Made by a program: the position numbers and the translations under genes. From Curvibacter cyanobacteriorum (GTDB lineage: Bacteria > Pseudomonadota > Gammaproteobacteria > Burkholderiales > Burkholderiaceae_C): 64,000 bases of DNA. Positions within the stretch are counted from its first letter, which is position 1. Each line of letters opens with the position of its first letter. The notes beneath the pieces were generated by a model. The model saw only the letters and a program-made list of their open reading frames with translations. It was not told the origin of the DNA and ran no database searches. Positions 9,562 to 18,850 of the stretch are shown here, piece by piece. The stretch lies in assembly GCF_028649475.1 (NCBI RefSeq), contig NZ_JAQSIP010000001.1:248001-312000 (forward strand). Reading direction: 5' to 3'.

Positions 9562-9776
9562 GCCCCGGTGGAGGCCGGCTGGCCCTGCGGGGCTGGCCGC
9601 CTCCAGGGCGATGTTGGCGCCTGTTGAGGGGGCTTTTTTGGGCCTTTCAAGGGTTTGCCAGCAGTTTCAGCGGGGCGTCTCGCCAAAACGCGCTTTGCAA
9701 ACCGCTAAAATAGAAGGTTGACCGATTTCGTTGGGGTGGTCAGTGTGAGCTGATCACCTGTTTTGTTTTGCAGGGC

Positions 9777-9863
9777 GCGCGGGTGGCGAAATTGGTAGAC
9801 GCACCAGGTTTAGGTCCTGACGCCAGCAATGGTGTGGGGGTTCGAGTCCCCCCCCGCGCACCA
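9777..9863 (+). tRNA. tRNA-Leu (anticodon TAG)
   Basis: An 87-nt class II tRNA. The acceptor GCGCGGG pairs with CCCGCGC, the D arm is GCG...CGC, and the anticodon loop TTTAGGT carries TAG. The long variable arm GCCA-GCAA-TGGT and T arm GGGGG-TTCGAGT-CCCCC follow, with discriminator A and an encoded CCA. The outermost anticodon-stem pair (27-43) is a C-A mismatch. It lies 73 bases upstream of tig. A -10-like TAAAAT sits at 9706-9711. Confidence 0.95.
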
Positions 9864-9936
9864 CCAAAAAACTTATTCACGCCAGGCGACGACGTGCTTG
9901 ATCACGCAGCCTGCCATGCCATATCAGGAGAATTTG

Positions 9937-11247
9937 ATGGCTGTTACCGTTGAGACCCTCGAGAAACTCGAACGCAAGATCACGCTGACCTTGCCCGTCA
10001 CCGCGATCCAGGCTGAAGTGGACACGCGCCTCAAGCGCATGGCCCGCACCGTCAAGATGGACGGCTTCCGTCCCGGCAAGGTGCCGATGTCGGTGGTGGC
10101 CCAGCGTTATGGCTACTCCGTTCAGTACGAAGTCATGAACGACAAGGTGGGCGAGGCATTTGCCCTGGCCGCCAACGAAGCCAAGCTGCGCGTGGCTGGC
10201 CAGCCCCGCATCACCGAAAAGGAAGGCGCGCCCGAGGGCGAGCTGACCTTCGACGCCGTGTTCGAAGTGTTCCCCGAAGTCAAGATCGGCGACCTGAGCA
10301 GCGCCGAAATCGAGAAGCTGTCGGCTGAAGTGGACGACGCCGCCATCGACAAGACGCTGGAAATCCTGCGCAAGCAACGTCGCACCTTCGCCCAGCGCGC
10401 CCAAGACCAGGCCGCCCAAGACGGCGACCGCGTGACGGTTGACTTCGAAGGCAAGATCGACGGCGAACCCTTCGCTGGCGGCAAGGCCGAAGACTTCCAG
10501 TTCCTGATCGCCGACGGTCAGATGCTGAAGGAATTCGAAGACGCCGTGCGTGGCATGAAGGCTGGCGAAAGCAAGACCTTCCCGCTGGCCTTCCCGGCCG
10601 ACTACCACGGCAAGGATGTGGCCGGCAAGCAAGCCGACTTCCTGGTCACCGTCAAGAAGATCGAAGCCGCCAACCTGCCCGAAGTCAACGACGCGCTGGC
10701 CAAGTCCCTGGGCATCGCCGAAGGCACCGTCGACGCCCTGCGCGCTGACATCAAGAAGAACCTGGAGCGCGAAGTCAAGTTCCGCCTGCTGGCCCGCAAC
10801 AAGCAAGCCGTGATGGACGCGCTGGTGAGCAAGGCTGAACTCGACCTGCCGAACGCCAGCATCAACGCTGAACTGGCCCGCATGGTCGAAGGCGCCCGTG
10901 CTGACCTGAAGCAACGTGGCATCAAGGACGCTGACAAGGCCCCGATCCCCGAAGAAGTCTTCCGTCCCCAAGCCGAGCGCCGCGTGCGCCTGGGCCTGGT
11001 GGTGGCTGAGCTGGTGCGTGCCAACGAACTGCAAGCCAAGCCGGAACAACTGAAGGCCCACGTCGAAGAGCTGGCTGCCAGCTACGAGAAGCCGGCTGAC
11101 GTGGTTCGCTGGTACTTCAGCGACAACAACCGCCTGGCTGAAGTCGAAGGTGTTGTGATTGAAAACAACGTCACCGAATTCGTGCTGGCGCGTGCCAAGG
11201 TCACGGAAAAGCAAGTCGCTTTTGACGAGCTGATGGGTCAGGCCTGA
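9937..11247 (+). CDS. tig: Trigger factor
   Basis: Ribosome-associated chaperone and peptidyl-prolyl isomerase that receives nascent chains at the exit tunnel. The 436-residue protein has the ribosome-binding signature GFRPGKVP near residue 45, a central FKBP-type domain from about residue 150 ([20 protein letters not shown]) and the helical C-terminal chaperone arms. The start ATG at 9937 has AGGAG at 9926-9930. The longer open frame from 9829 runs back through the tRNA-Leu gene and is not credible. It is followed by clpP, clpX and lon in the classic protein-quality block. A GGGGCTTG/CAAGCCCC hairpin separates it from clpP. Confidence 0.97.
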   Translation: MAVTVETLEKLERKITLTLPVTAIQAEVDTRLKRMARTVKMDGFRPGKVPMSVVAQRYGYSVQYEVMNDKVGEAFALAANEAKLRVAGQPRITEKEGAPEGELTFDAVFEVFPEVKIGDLSSAEIEKLSAEVDDAAIDKTLEILRKQRRTFAQRAQDQAAQDGDRVTVDFEGKIDGEPFAGGKAEDFQFLIADGQMLKEFEDAVRGMKAGESKTFPLAFPADYHGKDVAGKQADFLVTVKKIEAANLPEVNDALAKSLGIAEGTVDALRADIKKNLEREVKFRLLARNKQAVMDALVSKAELDLPNASINAELARMVEGARADLKQRGIKDADKAPIPEEVFRPQAERRVRLGLVVAELVRANELQAKPEQLKAHVEELAASYEKPADVVRWYFSDNNRLAEVEGVVIENNVTEFVLARAKVTEKQVAFDELMGQA

Positions 11248-11278
11248 TTCTGATCCCCTCACCTTGAAGTGAGCTGTC

Positions 11279-11306
11279 GGGGCTTGTGCTTTGCTGCGCA
11301 AGCCCC
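11279..11306 (+). terminator. Hairpin between tig and clpP, possible partial terminator
   Basis: Perfect 8-bp stem GGGGCTTG/CAAGCCCC with a 12-nt loop. The next T run (TTTTT) begins only several bases after the stem, so it is a weak intrinsic terminator at best and may reduce read-through from tig into clpP. A -10-like TACAGT follows at 11321. Confidence 0.35.
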
Positions 11307-11353
11307 ATGTCATTTTTGGGTACAGTATCGATTCCTCTTGGAGTGAAATAAGC

Positions 11354-11962
11354 ATGAGCGCACTGGACATTCAAGGCCTGGGCATGGTCCCGATGGTCAT
11401 CGAGCAATCGGGTCGTGGCGAACGGTCCTACGACATTTACTCCCGCCTCCTCAAGGAGCGTGTGGTTTTCCTGGTGGGCCCTGTGAACGACCAGACTGCC
11501 AACCTCGTGGTGGCGCAGTTGCTCTTCCTCGAGAGCGAGAACCCGGACAAGGACATTTCCTTCTACATCAACTCGCCGGGCGGCTCGGTCAGCGCGGGCA
11601 TGGCCATCTACGACACGATGAACTTCATCAAGCCGCAGGTGTCCACGCTGTGCATCGGCATGGCGGCCAGCATGGGCGCCTTCCTGCTGTCGGCCGGTGA
11701 GAAGGGCAAGCGCTACTCGCTGCCGAACTCCAAGGTCATGATCCACCAGCCCCTGGGCGGTGCTCAAGGTCAGGCCACCGAGATCGAGATCCATGCCCGC
11801 GAGATCCTCAAGACCCGCGAGCAACTCAACAAGATCCTGGCCGACCGCACGGGTCAGCCGCTCGAAAAGATCGAGCGCGACACCGAGCGTGACTACTACC
11901 TGTCCGCTGACGAAGCCAAGGACTATGGTCTGATTGACCAGGTCATTGCCAAGCGTCCCTGA
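11354..11962 (+). CDS. clpP: ATP-dependent Clp protease proteolytic subunit
   Basis: Serine protease subunit that forms the double heptameric chamber and degrades substrates fed by ClpX or ClpA. The 202-residue product has the full triad: Ser106 in GMAASMGAF, His131 in VMIHQP and Asp180 in [10 protein letters not shown]. The ATG at 11354 was chosen because GGAG lies at 11340-11343 and the resulting [15 protein letters not shown] matches the family N-terminus; a longer frame from 11291 adds unconserved residues. It is followed by a strong terminator, then clpX, so clpX likely has its own promoter as well. Confidence 0.97.
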   Translation: MSALDIQGLGMVPMVIEQSGRGERSYDIYSRLLKERVVFLVGPVNDQTANLVVAQLLFLESENPDKDISFYINSPGGSVSAGMAIYDTMNFIKPQVSTLCIGMAASMGAFLLSAGEKGKRYSLPNSKVMIHQPLGGAQGQATEIEIHAREILKTREQLNKILADRTGQPLEKIERDTERDYYLSADEAKDYGLIDQVIAKRP

Positions 11963-11980
11963 TCGAAACCCGGCAGGCTG

Positions 11981-12016
11981 AACGGCGTTTCCCGGGTCGG
12001 GAATACGCCGTTTTTT
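11981..12016 (+). terminator. Rho-independent terminator after clpP
   Basis: AACGGCGT pairs with ACGCCGTT, with an additional inner TTCCC/GGGAA stem, followed by a run of six T. It lies 19 bases past the clpP stop. A TATCAT box at 12024-12029 just downstream may be the -10 of a separate clpX promoter. Confidence 0.85.
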
Positions 12017-12059
12017 ATTTCGCTATCATCTAGCACTACGCGTTACAAGGCATTCCGAC

Positions 12060-13325
12060 ATGGCCGAGAAAAAAGGCTCCTCCAGCGAAAAAACCCTCTA
12101 CTGCTCCTTCTGTGGCAAGAGCCAACACGAAGTGAAGAAGCTGATCGCCGGACCATCGGTTTTCATCTGCGATGAATGCATTGATTTGTGCAACGAGATC
12201 ATCCGCGACGAATTGCCAGCGACCGAAGTGGGCCGCGAGGCCCGCGGTGATCTGCCGACGCCGGTGGAGATCAAGGCCAACCTCGACAACTACGTGATTG
12301 GCCAGGAAGTTGCCAAGCGCACCCTCGCGGTCGCGGTGTACAACCACTACAAGCGCCTGCGCCACAAGGAAAAGGGCGTCAAGGACGAGGTCGAACTCTC
12401 CAAGAGCAACATCTTGCTGATCGGCCCCACAGGGTCGGGCAAGACCCTGTTGGCCCAGACCCTGGCCCGCATGCTGGATGTGCCCTTCGTGATGGCCGAC
12501 GCCACCACGCTGACCGAAGCCGGTTATGTGGGTGAGGACGTCGAGAACATCGTGCAGAAGCTGCTGCAAAGCTGCAACTACGAGGTCGAACGTGCCCAGC
12601 GTGGCATCGTCTACATCGACGAAATCGACAAGATCTCGCGCAAGTCCGACAACCCCTCGATCACGCGTGACGTGTCGGGTGAGGGCGTGCAGCAGGCCTT
12701 GCTGAAGCTGATCGAAGGCACCATGGCCAGCGTGCCCCCGCAAGGCGGGCGCAAGCACCCGAACCAGGACTTTTTGCAGATCGACACCACGAACATTTTG
12801 TTCATCTGTGGTGGTGCGTTTGCGGGCATCGAGAAGGTGATCGAGAACCGCACCGAAGCCTCGGGCATCGGTTTCGGCGCCACGGTGAAGAGCAAGAAGC
12901 AGCGCAGCTTGACCGACATGTTCGGCGAGATCGAGCCCGAAGACCTGATCAAGTTCGGCCTGATCCCCGAACTGGTGGGCCGCATGCCCGTGGTGACCAC
13001 GCTGGCCGAGCTGACCGAAGACGCCTTGGTGCAGATCCTGACCGAGCCCAAGAACGCGCTGATCAAGCAGTACAGCAAGCTGCTCGCCATGGAGGGCGTG
13101 GACCTCGAGGTTCGGCCTGCTGCGCTGCAGGCCATCGCCAAAAAGGCGCTGGCCCGCAAGACCGGTGCCCGTGGCCTGCGCTCCATCCTCGAACACGCCT
13201 TGTTGGACACCATGTACGAACTGCCCAACGTCTCGAACGTTGAGAAGGTGGTGGTGGACGAGTCCACCATCGATGAGAACAAGCCCCCGCTGCTGGTCTA
13301 CCACGAAGCAGCGAAGAAGGCTTGA
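12060..13325 (+). CDS. clpX: ATP-dependent Clp protease ATP-binding subunit ClpX
   Basis: AAA+ unfoldase that recognises tagged substrates and feeds them to ClpP. The 421-residue protein has the N-terminal C4 zinc domain (Cys15, Cys18, Cys37 and Cys40 in YCSFCGKS and ICDECIDLC). The Walker A is GPTGSGKT near residue 125 and the Walker B region is [10 protein letters not shown]. The ClpP-docking IGF loop appears as the variant SGIGFGA, and the sensor-2 region is [12 protein letters not shown]. Length and domain order are normal. It lies between clpP and lon, with terminator and promoter signals suggesting partly independent transcription. Confidence 0.98.
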   Translation: MAEKKGSSSEKTLYCSFCGKSQHEVKKLIAGPSVFICDECIDLCNEIIRDELPATEVGREARGDLPTPVEIKANLDNYVIGQEVAKRTLAVAVYNHYKRLRHKEKGVKDEVELSKSNILLIGPTGSGKTLLAQTLARMLDVPFVMADATTLTEAGYVGEDVENIVQKLLQSCNYEVERAQRGIVYIDEIDKISRKSDNPSITRDVSGEGVQQALLKLIEGTMASVPPQGGRKHPNQDFLQIDTTNILFICGGAFAGIEKVIENRTEASGIGFGATVKSKKQRSLTDMFGEIEPEDLIKFGLIPELVGRMPVVTTLAELTEDALVQILTEPKNALIKQYSKLLAMEGVDLEVRPAALQAIAKKALARKTGARGLRSILEHALLDTMYELPNVSNVEKVVVDESTIDENKPPLLVYHEAAKKA

Positions 13326-13451
13326 GCGCATTGCCTGGCCACCCCGCCGTGACGCCCGGATGGACGCCGCCCGCCGCTCAGCCTCGTGCTGAGGGGCGGG
13401 TTGAAATCTGCCGTTTGCGGACCATATTCACCAGGTAACCAAAGGATTTTC

Positions 13452-15884
13452 ATGTCCGGACAAGCTTCCCTGCCTGCCAGCCCCCTTGACCTGCCGCTGT
13501 TGCCGCTGCGCGATGTGGTGGTGTTTCCCCACATGGTGATACCGCTGTTCGTGGGTCGCCCGAAAAGCATCAAGGCCCTCGAACTCGCGATGGAGGCCGA
13601 GCGCCGCATCATGTTGGTGGCCCAGCGCACCGCGGCCAAAGACGAGCCGTCGGTCGCCGACATGTTCTCGGTCGGCTGCGTCTCCACCATCTTGCAAATG
13701 CTCAAGCTGCCCGACGGCACCGTCAAGGTGCTGGTTGAAGGCCAGCAGCGCGCCACCGTCGAGAAGATCGACGACGCCGAGACCCACTTCACGGCCACCG
13801 TGCTGCCCCTGAGCCCGGCCGAGGCCGAAGGCGCCAAGGCCAGCGAGATCGAGGCCCTGCGCCGCGCTGTGATGCAGCAGTTTGACCAGTACGTCAAACT
13901 CAACAAGAAGATCCCGCCCGAGATCCTGACCTCGATCGCGAGCATCGACGACGCCGGTCGCCTGGCCGACACCATCGCTGCGCACCTGCCGCTGAAGCTG
14001 GACAACAAGCAAGCCGTGCTGGATCTGGCCAGCATCAAGGACCGCCTCGAGAACCTCTACGAGCAACTCGAGCGCGAGGTCGACATCCTCAATGTCGACA
14101 AAAAGATCCGCGGCCGCGTGAAGCGCCAGATGGAGAAGAACCAGCGCGACTTCTACCTCAACGAGCAGGTCAAGGCGATCCAGAAGGAACTGGGCGAAGG
14201 CGAAGAGGGCGCGGACATCGAGGAAATCGAGAAGCGCATCAAGCTCGCCAAGATGCCCAAGGAGGCGCTGAAGAAGGCCGAGAGCGAGCTCAAGAAGCTC
14301 AAGCTCATGTCGCCCATGTCGGCCGAGGCCACTGTGGTGCGCAACTACATCGACGTGCTGATCGGTCTGCCCTGGAGCAAGAAGACCAAGATCAAGCACG
14401 ACCTGGGCAATGCCGAGAACGTGCTCAACGAAGACCACCATGGCCTTGAAAAGGTCAAGGACCGCATCCTCGAGTACCTCGCGGTGCAGCAGCGTGTGGA
14501 CAAGGTCAAGGCGCCGATCCTGTGCCTGGTGGGCCCGCCGGGCGTGGGCAAGACCTCGCTGGGGCAGTCGATCGCCAAAGCCACAGGCCGCAAGTACGTG
14601 CGCATGGCGCTGGGCGGCATGCGTGACGAGGCCGAGATCCGCGGGCACCGCCGCACCTACATCGGCGCTTTGCCGGGCAAGGTGCTGCAGAGCCTGACCA
14701 AGGTGGGCACGCGCAACCCGCTGTTCCTGCTGGACGAGATCGACAAGCTGGGCACGGACTTCCGGGGTGACCCGTCGAGCGCGCTGCTCGAGGTGTTGGA
14801 CCCGGAACAGAACCACACCTTTGGCGACCACTATGTTGAAGTCGACTACGACCTCAGCGATGTGATGTTCGTGGCCACCTCGAATTCGATGAACATCCCG
14901 CCGGCCCTGCTGGACCGCATGGAAGTCATCCGCCTGTCGGGCTACACCGAGGACGAAAAAACCAGCATCGCACTCAAGTACCTGCTGCCCAAGCAGATGA
15001 GCAACAACGGCGTCAAGGACAGCGAACTGCTGGTGACCGAAGAGGCCGTGCGCGATGTGGTGCGTTACTACACCCGTGAGGCCGGTGTGCGTTCGCTCGA
15101 GCGCGAGCTCTCCAAGATCTGCCGCAAGGTGGTCAAGGCCCTGTTGCTCAAGAAGATGACGCCGCAGGTGGTCGTCAACGGCGAGAACCTGCATGAGTTC
15201 CTGGGCGTGCGCAAGTACACCTATGGCCGTGCCGAGCAGCAGAACCAGGTCGGCCAGGTCGTGGGTCTGGCGTGGACCGAGGTGGGCGGTGACCTGCTGA
15301 CCATCGAGGCCGCGATGATGCCGGGCAAGGGCGTGATCACCCGCACCGGTTCGCTGGGCGATGTCATGAAGGAATCGGTCGAGGCGGCCCGCACCGTGGT
15401 GCGCAGCCGTGCCCGGGCCCTGGGCATCAAGAACGAAGTGTTCGAGAAGAACGACATCCACATCCACGTCCCCGACGGCGCCACCCCCAAGGATGGCCCG
15501 AGCGCTGGGGCGGCGATGGCGACTGCCTTCGTCTCGGCCATGACGGGCATCCCGGTGCGTGGCGATGTGGCCATGACCGGTGAGATCACCCTGCGTGGCG
15601 AGGTCACGGCGATCGGTGGGCTCAAGGAGAAGCTGCTCGCCGCCCTGCGCGGTGGCATCAAGACCGTGCTGATCCCTGAAGAGAACGTCAAGGACCTGCA
15701 GGAGATCCCCGAGAACGTCAAGAACGGTCTCGAGATCGTGCCGGTGCGCTGGATCGACAAGGTGCTGGAAGTGGCGCTCGAGCGCCAACCCGTGCCGCTG
15801 ACCGACGAAGAGGTGGCCGCCGCCGCTGCGGCGCCGGCTGTGGCGGCCACGCAGGCTGGCCCATCCGACGGCCTCAAGCACTGA
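13452..15884 (+). CDS. lon: ATP-dependent protease Lon
   Basis: Cytosolic AAA+ serine protease for misfolded and regulatory proteins. The 810-residue product shows the N-terminal substrate domain ([15 protein letters not shown]), a long coiled region, the AAA+ module with Walker [10 protein letters not shown] and Walker [10 protein letters not shown], and the protease domain. Catalytic Ser684 is in [10 protein letters not shown], with the paired Lys in [10 protein letters not shown]. The start ATG at 13452 follows AAAGGA at 13441-13446; a longer frame from 13386 is unlikely. The C-terminal 20 residues are an Ala-rich tail. The last gene of the tig-clpP-clpX-lon block, followed by two tRNA genes. 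Confidence 0.98.
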   Translation: MSGQASLPASPLDLPLLPLRDVVVFPHMVIPLFVGRPKSIKALELAMEAERRIMLVAQRTAAKDEPSVADMFSVGCVSTILQMLKLPDGTVKVLVEGQQRATVEKIDDAETHFTATVLPLSPAEAEGAKASEIEALRRAVMQQFDQYVKLNKKIPPEILTSIASIDDAGRLADTIAAHLPLKLDNKQAVLDLASIKDRLENLYEQLEREVDILNVDKKIRGRVKRQMEKNQRDFYLNEQVKAIQKELGEGEEGADIEEIEKRIKLAKMPKEALKKAESELKKLKLMSPMSAEATVVRNYIDVLIGLPWSKKTKIKHDLGNAENVLNEDHHGLEKVKDRILEYLAVQQRVDKVKAPILCLVGPPGVGKTSLGQSIAKATGRKYVRMALGGMRDEAEIRGHRRTYIGALPGKVLQSLTKVGTRNPLFLLDEIDKLGTDFRGDPSSALLEVLDPEQNHTFGDHYVEVDYDLSDVMFVATSNSMNIPPALLDRMEVIRLSGYTEDEKTSIALKYLLPKQMSNNGVKDSELLVTEEAVRDVVRYYTREAGVRSLERELSKICRKVVKALLLKKMTPQVVVNGENLHEFLGVRKYTYGRAEQQNQVGQVVGLAWTEVGGDLLTIEAAMMPGKGVITRTGSLGDVMKESVEAARTVVRSRARALGIKNEVFEKNDIHIHVPDGATPKDGPSAGAAMATAFVSAMTGIPVRGDVAMTGEITLRGEVTAIGGLKEKLLAALRGGIKTVLIPEENVKDLQEIPENVKNGLEIVPVRWIDKVLEVALERQPVPLTDEEVAAAAAAPAVAATQAGPSDGLKH

Positions 15885-15946
15885 GGTGGAGCGCCTGGGC
15901 CGTTCACTTTTTGCGGGTGGACGGCCGAGGGCCTCCAAAATGGCGC

Positions 15947-15952
15947 TATAAT
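15947..15952 (+). promoter_or_regulatory. -10 box of the tRNA-Gly/tRNA-Cys promoter
   Basis: Perfect TATAAT, in a short AT-rich patch, 40 bases before tRNA-Gly and 63 bases after the lon stop. No clear -35 hexamer is seen at the usual distance. Position and match make it the likely start of the tRNA transcript. Confidence 0.6.
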
Positions 15953-15991
15953 TTAAATCTCATGACAACATCGCACGGTGTTGTTGAGAAT

Positions 15992-16067
15992 GCGGGAATA
16001 GCTCAGTTGGTAGAGCGCAACCTTGCCAAGGTTGAGGTCGAGAGTTCGAGACTCTTTTCCCGCTCCA
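15992..16067 (+). tRNA. tRNA-Gly (anticodon GCC)
   Basis: A 76-nt cloverleaf. Acceptor GCGGGAA/TTCCCGC, D arm GCTC...GAGC, anticodon stem CCTTG/CAAGG around anticodon GCC, T arm with TTCGAGA, discriminator T and encoded CCA. It is the first of a two-tRNA cluster downstream of lon. Confidence 0.97.
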
Positions 16068-16116
16068 GATTTCCAGAAGAGGGCGCTCAGCGCCTCTTTC
16101 AGTGGCAACCCCACAC

Positions 16117-16190
16117 GGCGCGATAGCAAAGCGGTTATGCCCCGGATTGCAAATCCGGTTAGTCCAGTTCGACTCTGGATCGCGCCTCCA
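16117..16190 (+). tRNA. tRNA-Cys (anticodon GCA)
   Basis: A 74-nt cloverleaf. Acceptor GGCGCGA/TCGCGCC, anticodon arm CGGAT-TGCAAAT-CCG with anticodon GCA, T arm CCAG-TTCGACT-CTGG, discriminator T and encoded CCA. It lies 49 bases after tRNA-Gly and directly before a strong terminator. Confidence 0.97.
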
Positions 16191-16206
16191 AAACAACACC
16201 TCGCAC

Positions 16207-16231
16207 AGCCCGGTTCGACCGGGCTTTTTTT
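16207..16231 (+). terminator. Rho-independent terminator after the tRNA pair
   Basis: Perfect 8-bp stem AGCCCGGT/ACCGGGCT with a TCG loop, followed by a run of seven T. It ends the tRNA-Gly/tRNA-Cys transcript. Confidence 0.92.
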
Positions 16232-16527
16232 CGTCCCGCCCGGGGCGGGCGGCGGGGTTCTTGTGGCGGCACCCGGCGGGCGGGACCACGCCACCGGCCC
16301 CCGACGGGCCCCGAAACGGCATCTGCCCAATCGTTCACATTTATTGACTTTCGCCGCCCTGGTGAAGTTGAAAAAATGTGTAAAAATTGTCCTGCTAAGC
16401 TTCTCGGGCTGCGGTCCACCGACGCTTTTTAATCAGTTTGCTGTTGATCCCTGTGACGCAGCCGATTGCCGTGCGCAGGGTTCGTTTCGACCTGCGTTGT
16501 TTCATCTTCGATCCGGAGTTCCAACCC
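16232..16527. other. Leader region of the exopolysaccharide locus
   Basis: No gene seen. The left part is GC-rich. From about 16338 to 16440 it becomes AT-rich, with TTGACT near 16345, ACATTT and AAATGT about 40 bases apart, and A-rich tracts, which fits a promoter or regulator target for the downstream EPS operon. No promoter pair could be fixed with confidence. Confidence 0.4.
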
Positions 16528-18042
16528 ATGAGAATGCCTGTGATGCTGGGTGCCGCCTTGGTGGCACTTGCCTGTGGCATTCCGGCGGCGGGTCAGTCCC
16601 CGAGCGCGGTGGCGGTGACCCCGGAGTTGAAGGGGCGGCTCGACGCCCTGATCGCGGATGGCAGTTACAACGACGCCCTGGCCTTGATCGAGAAAGTGGA
16701 GCGCCAAGGGGCCTTGCCGCCGGACATGCAGCTCAAGCGCGGCATCGTGTTGATGCAGCTTGGCGACACCGACGAGGCCCGCAAGGTGTTTGAACGCCTG
16801 CGCGATGCCTACCCCCAGCAGGTCGCGCCCTATGTCAACCTGGCGGCCATCCATGCCCGCAACGACGACCTGGAGTCTGCCCGCGAGGCCCTGACCCGCG
16901 CCACGGCCGTGGCGCCCCAGCAGGCCAGCCATCACGAAAGCCTGGGGCGCATCCACCTGGGTCTGGCCTGGAAGAGCTTCAAGCTGGCGGCCGAACTCGA
17001 TCCGAACCGCCAGGCGCTGTTGCGCAAAAACCAGGCCATCGAAGCCTTGATCCGTGACTCGGCCAACGGGCCGGTGGCCGCGCGCGCCGCCACGACCACC
17101 GCCGCCAGTCCGGCACCGACAACGCCCGCGGCGCCTGCGCCCGCTGCAGCGTCGGCTCCGGCCCCGGTTCCTGCGGCGGTGGCAACCCCCACGCCCGTGG
17201 CGGGCCGCTCGGCGGCGACATCGGCGGTGACGGTTGCGCCGCTGGCCCCAATGCCCGCACCGGTGGCCAGTGTCCCTGCAGCCAACCCAACCAGCCCAGC
17301 CGGCCCGCCCGCCGCAGAGGCCGACCGCAAGCCGGCTCTGGCCGCGCCCGCTCCGCTCACTGCCACCAAAGTGACCCTGCTGGGCTCGGTGCCTGTGGGC
17401 ACCCGTGTGGCCGCGGCCCCATCGCCGTCGCCGCTGCCTTCACCGTCCCCAGCCCCGACCCCGGCCCCCGCGTCGCCGCCACCCGAGGTGGCGCCCGCCG
17501 CGGCCACGGGCACGCCAGCAGCCAAGTCGGCGCCGTCGGCGGCCGCAGCCGCCAGCGCGGGGGCGGCGCCTGCGGCACCGTCCTTGTGGTCGGAGATCGC
17601 CACCACCCGTTCGCGAGAAGCGCTGCCCGCAGATCCCTTGCCCGGGGCTGCGGTGCCATCCGAGGCGCAGGCCCTGTGTCCTGTTCAGTCCCGGGCCGCT
17701 TGTGCGCAGGCCCTGGCCGCCCTCGAGGCTTGGCGCAACGATTGGCGTCAGCGTTCGATCGAGGCCTACGGCGCCCATTACGCGAACAGTTATGTGGCGC
17801 CGGGTTTCAAAACCCGGGGCCAATGGCTGGCCTATAAAAAACGAGTTTTCGAAGAGGCTGGTTTCATTGACGTGTCATTGAAACTCCTCAGTGTCAAAAA
17901 GGTCGGGGAGCATCGTTTCAGTATTTCGGCAGAGCAGCGTTACAGCTCGGCCAAATACAGGGATCAAACCAAAAAGCGTTTCGTGCTGTTGATGGATGCA
18001 GGTCAATGGCGAATCACGTCAGAACAAAAAGACGAAACCTAG
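16528..18042 (+). CDS. Secreted TPR protein with Ala/Pro linker and NTF2-like tail
   Basis: A 504-residue exported protein at the head of the EPS locus. After a signal peptide (ending near AAGQS) come TPR-like helical repeats at about residues 35-165 (DALIADGSYNDALALIEKVE, YVNLAAIHARNDDLESAREAL). A very long Ala/Pro/Ser/Thr-rich linker covers roughly residues 190-375. A C-terminal domain of about 110 residues (EAYGAHYANSYVAPGF, QWLAYKKRVFEEAGF) resembles SnoaL/NTF2-like domains seen at the end of periplasmic envelope proteins. Probably a periplasmic scaffold for polysaccharide assembly, by inference from context. The ATG at 16528 has GGAG upstream; its 3' end overlaps an alternative start of the next gene. 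Confidence 0.75.
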   Translation: MRMPVMLGAALVALACGIPAAGQSPSAVAVTPELKGRLDALIADGSYNDALALIEKVERQGALPPDMQLKRGIVLMQLGDTDEARKVFERLRDAYPQQVAPYVNLAAIHARNDDLESAREALTRATAVAPQQASHHESLGRIHLGLAWKSFKLAAELDPNRQALLRKNQAIEALIRDSANGPVAARAATTTAASPAPTTPAAPAPAAASAPAPVPAAVATPTPVAGRSAATSAVTVAPLAPMPAPVASVPAANPTSPAGPPAAEADRKPALAAPAPLTATKVTLLGSVPVGTRVAAAPSPSPLPSPSPAPTPAPASPPPEVAPAAATGTPAAKSAPSAAAAASAGAAPAAPSLWSEIATTRSREALPADPLPGAAVPSEAQALCPVQSRAACAQALAALEAWRNDWRQRSIEAYGAHYANSYVAPGFKTRGQWLAYKKRVFEEAGFIDVSLKLLSVKKVGEHRFSISAEQRYSSAKYRDQTKKRFVLLMDAGQWRITSEQKDET

Positions 18043-18059
18043 CATTCATTCATCGCGAC

Positions 18060-18842
18060 ATGCCCTCAGATAACGTTCCTGCACCCGTGCGATTGTTCGG
18101 GCTTGATTTACTGCCGCTGAATTTTCAACAGTCGACCGATTTGCTGTTGCATGCGGCGGCCACCAAAGGCCCCAAGGTGGTGGTGACCACCAATGTGGAC
18201 CACGTCGTGCGCTTGAGCCGTGATGCCGAGTTGAAGGGCCTGTACGCCACAGCGGACTACACCTTTGCCGATGGCATGCCGGTGGTCTGGACCAGCCGCT
18301 GGTTTGGCAAGCCGCTGCCGTCGCGTGTGACGGGGGCCGATTTGTTCGTGGCCCTGTGCCAGAACAGCATCCAGACCGGCCAGCGCGTTTATGTGCTGGG
18401 CGGGCGTCCCGGTCAGGAGCAATTGCTGCTCGATCGCTATGCCAAGCGTTTCCCGGGGCTGGATGTGGTGGTGCGTTGCCCGCCGATGAACTTTGACCCG
18501 CGTGGCCCCGAGGCGGCGGCGATCGTGGCCGACATCCGGGCCTGCCGACCGACTTTCATCTTTGTCTGCCTGGGCTTCGAGAAGCAAGAGCGCTGGGCCC
18601 TGCGCCATGTTCGCCAGCTCGAGTCGGGGGTCATCGTCTGCGTCGGGGCGGCACAAGAGTTTGCCCTCGGCCTCAAGCGCCGTGCGCCGCGCTGGATGCA
18701 GGACTCGGGCCTGGAATGGTTCTGGCGTCTGACGTCGGACCCGATCCACCTGTGGCGTCGCTACCTGCTGCAGGCCCCGGTCTTTTTGTGGTTGGTCTGG
18801 CAAGAGCGCAGCGTGCAACGCCAGCTCCGCGCCGGGCGCTGA
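18060..18842 (+). CDS. WecG/TagA/CpsF-family glycosyltransferase (GT26)
   Basis: Transfers a sugar, typically ManNAc-like or glucose, from a nucleotide donor to a lipid-linked acceptor at the inner membrane. The 260-residue product carries the family signatures VVTTNVDHVVRLSRD near residue 45, FADGMPVVWTSRW with the conserved Asp, RVTGADLF, VYVLGGRPG and FVCLGFEKQERW. The C-terminus is basic and hydrophobic, fitting peripheral membrane attachment. The start ATG at 18060 gives the usual short lead to VRLFGLDLLPL. An earlier in-frame ATG at 18006 overlaps the previous gene's stop and would add 18 residues. Neither start has a strong ribosome site. Confidence 0.85.
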   Translation: MPSDNVPAPVRLFGLDLLPLNFQQSTDLLLHAAATKGPKVVVTTNVDHVVRLSRDAELKGLYATADYTFADGMPVVWTSRWFGKPLPSRVTGADLFVALCQNSIQTGQRVYVLGGRPGQEQLLLDRYAKRFPGLDVVVRCPPMNFDPRGPEAAAIVADIRACRPTFIFVCLGFEKQERWALRHVRQLESGVIVCVGAAQEFALGLKRRAPRWMQDSGLEWFWRLTSDPIHLWRRYLLQAPVFLWLVWQERSVQRQLRAGR

Positions 18843-18850
18843 GCGCCTGA

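Noticed and set aside
9562-9640. Terminator after the RND permease
   Set aside because: The GGAGGC/GCCTCC stem is imperfect inside and is not followed by a T run; the later GGGGGCTTTTTT lacks a pairing arm.
13428-15938. An 836-codon open frame antisense to lon
   Set aside because: Same GC-bias artefact; the composition is dominated by His, Leu, Gln and Asp complementing the lon codons.
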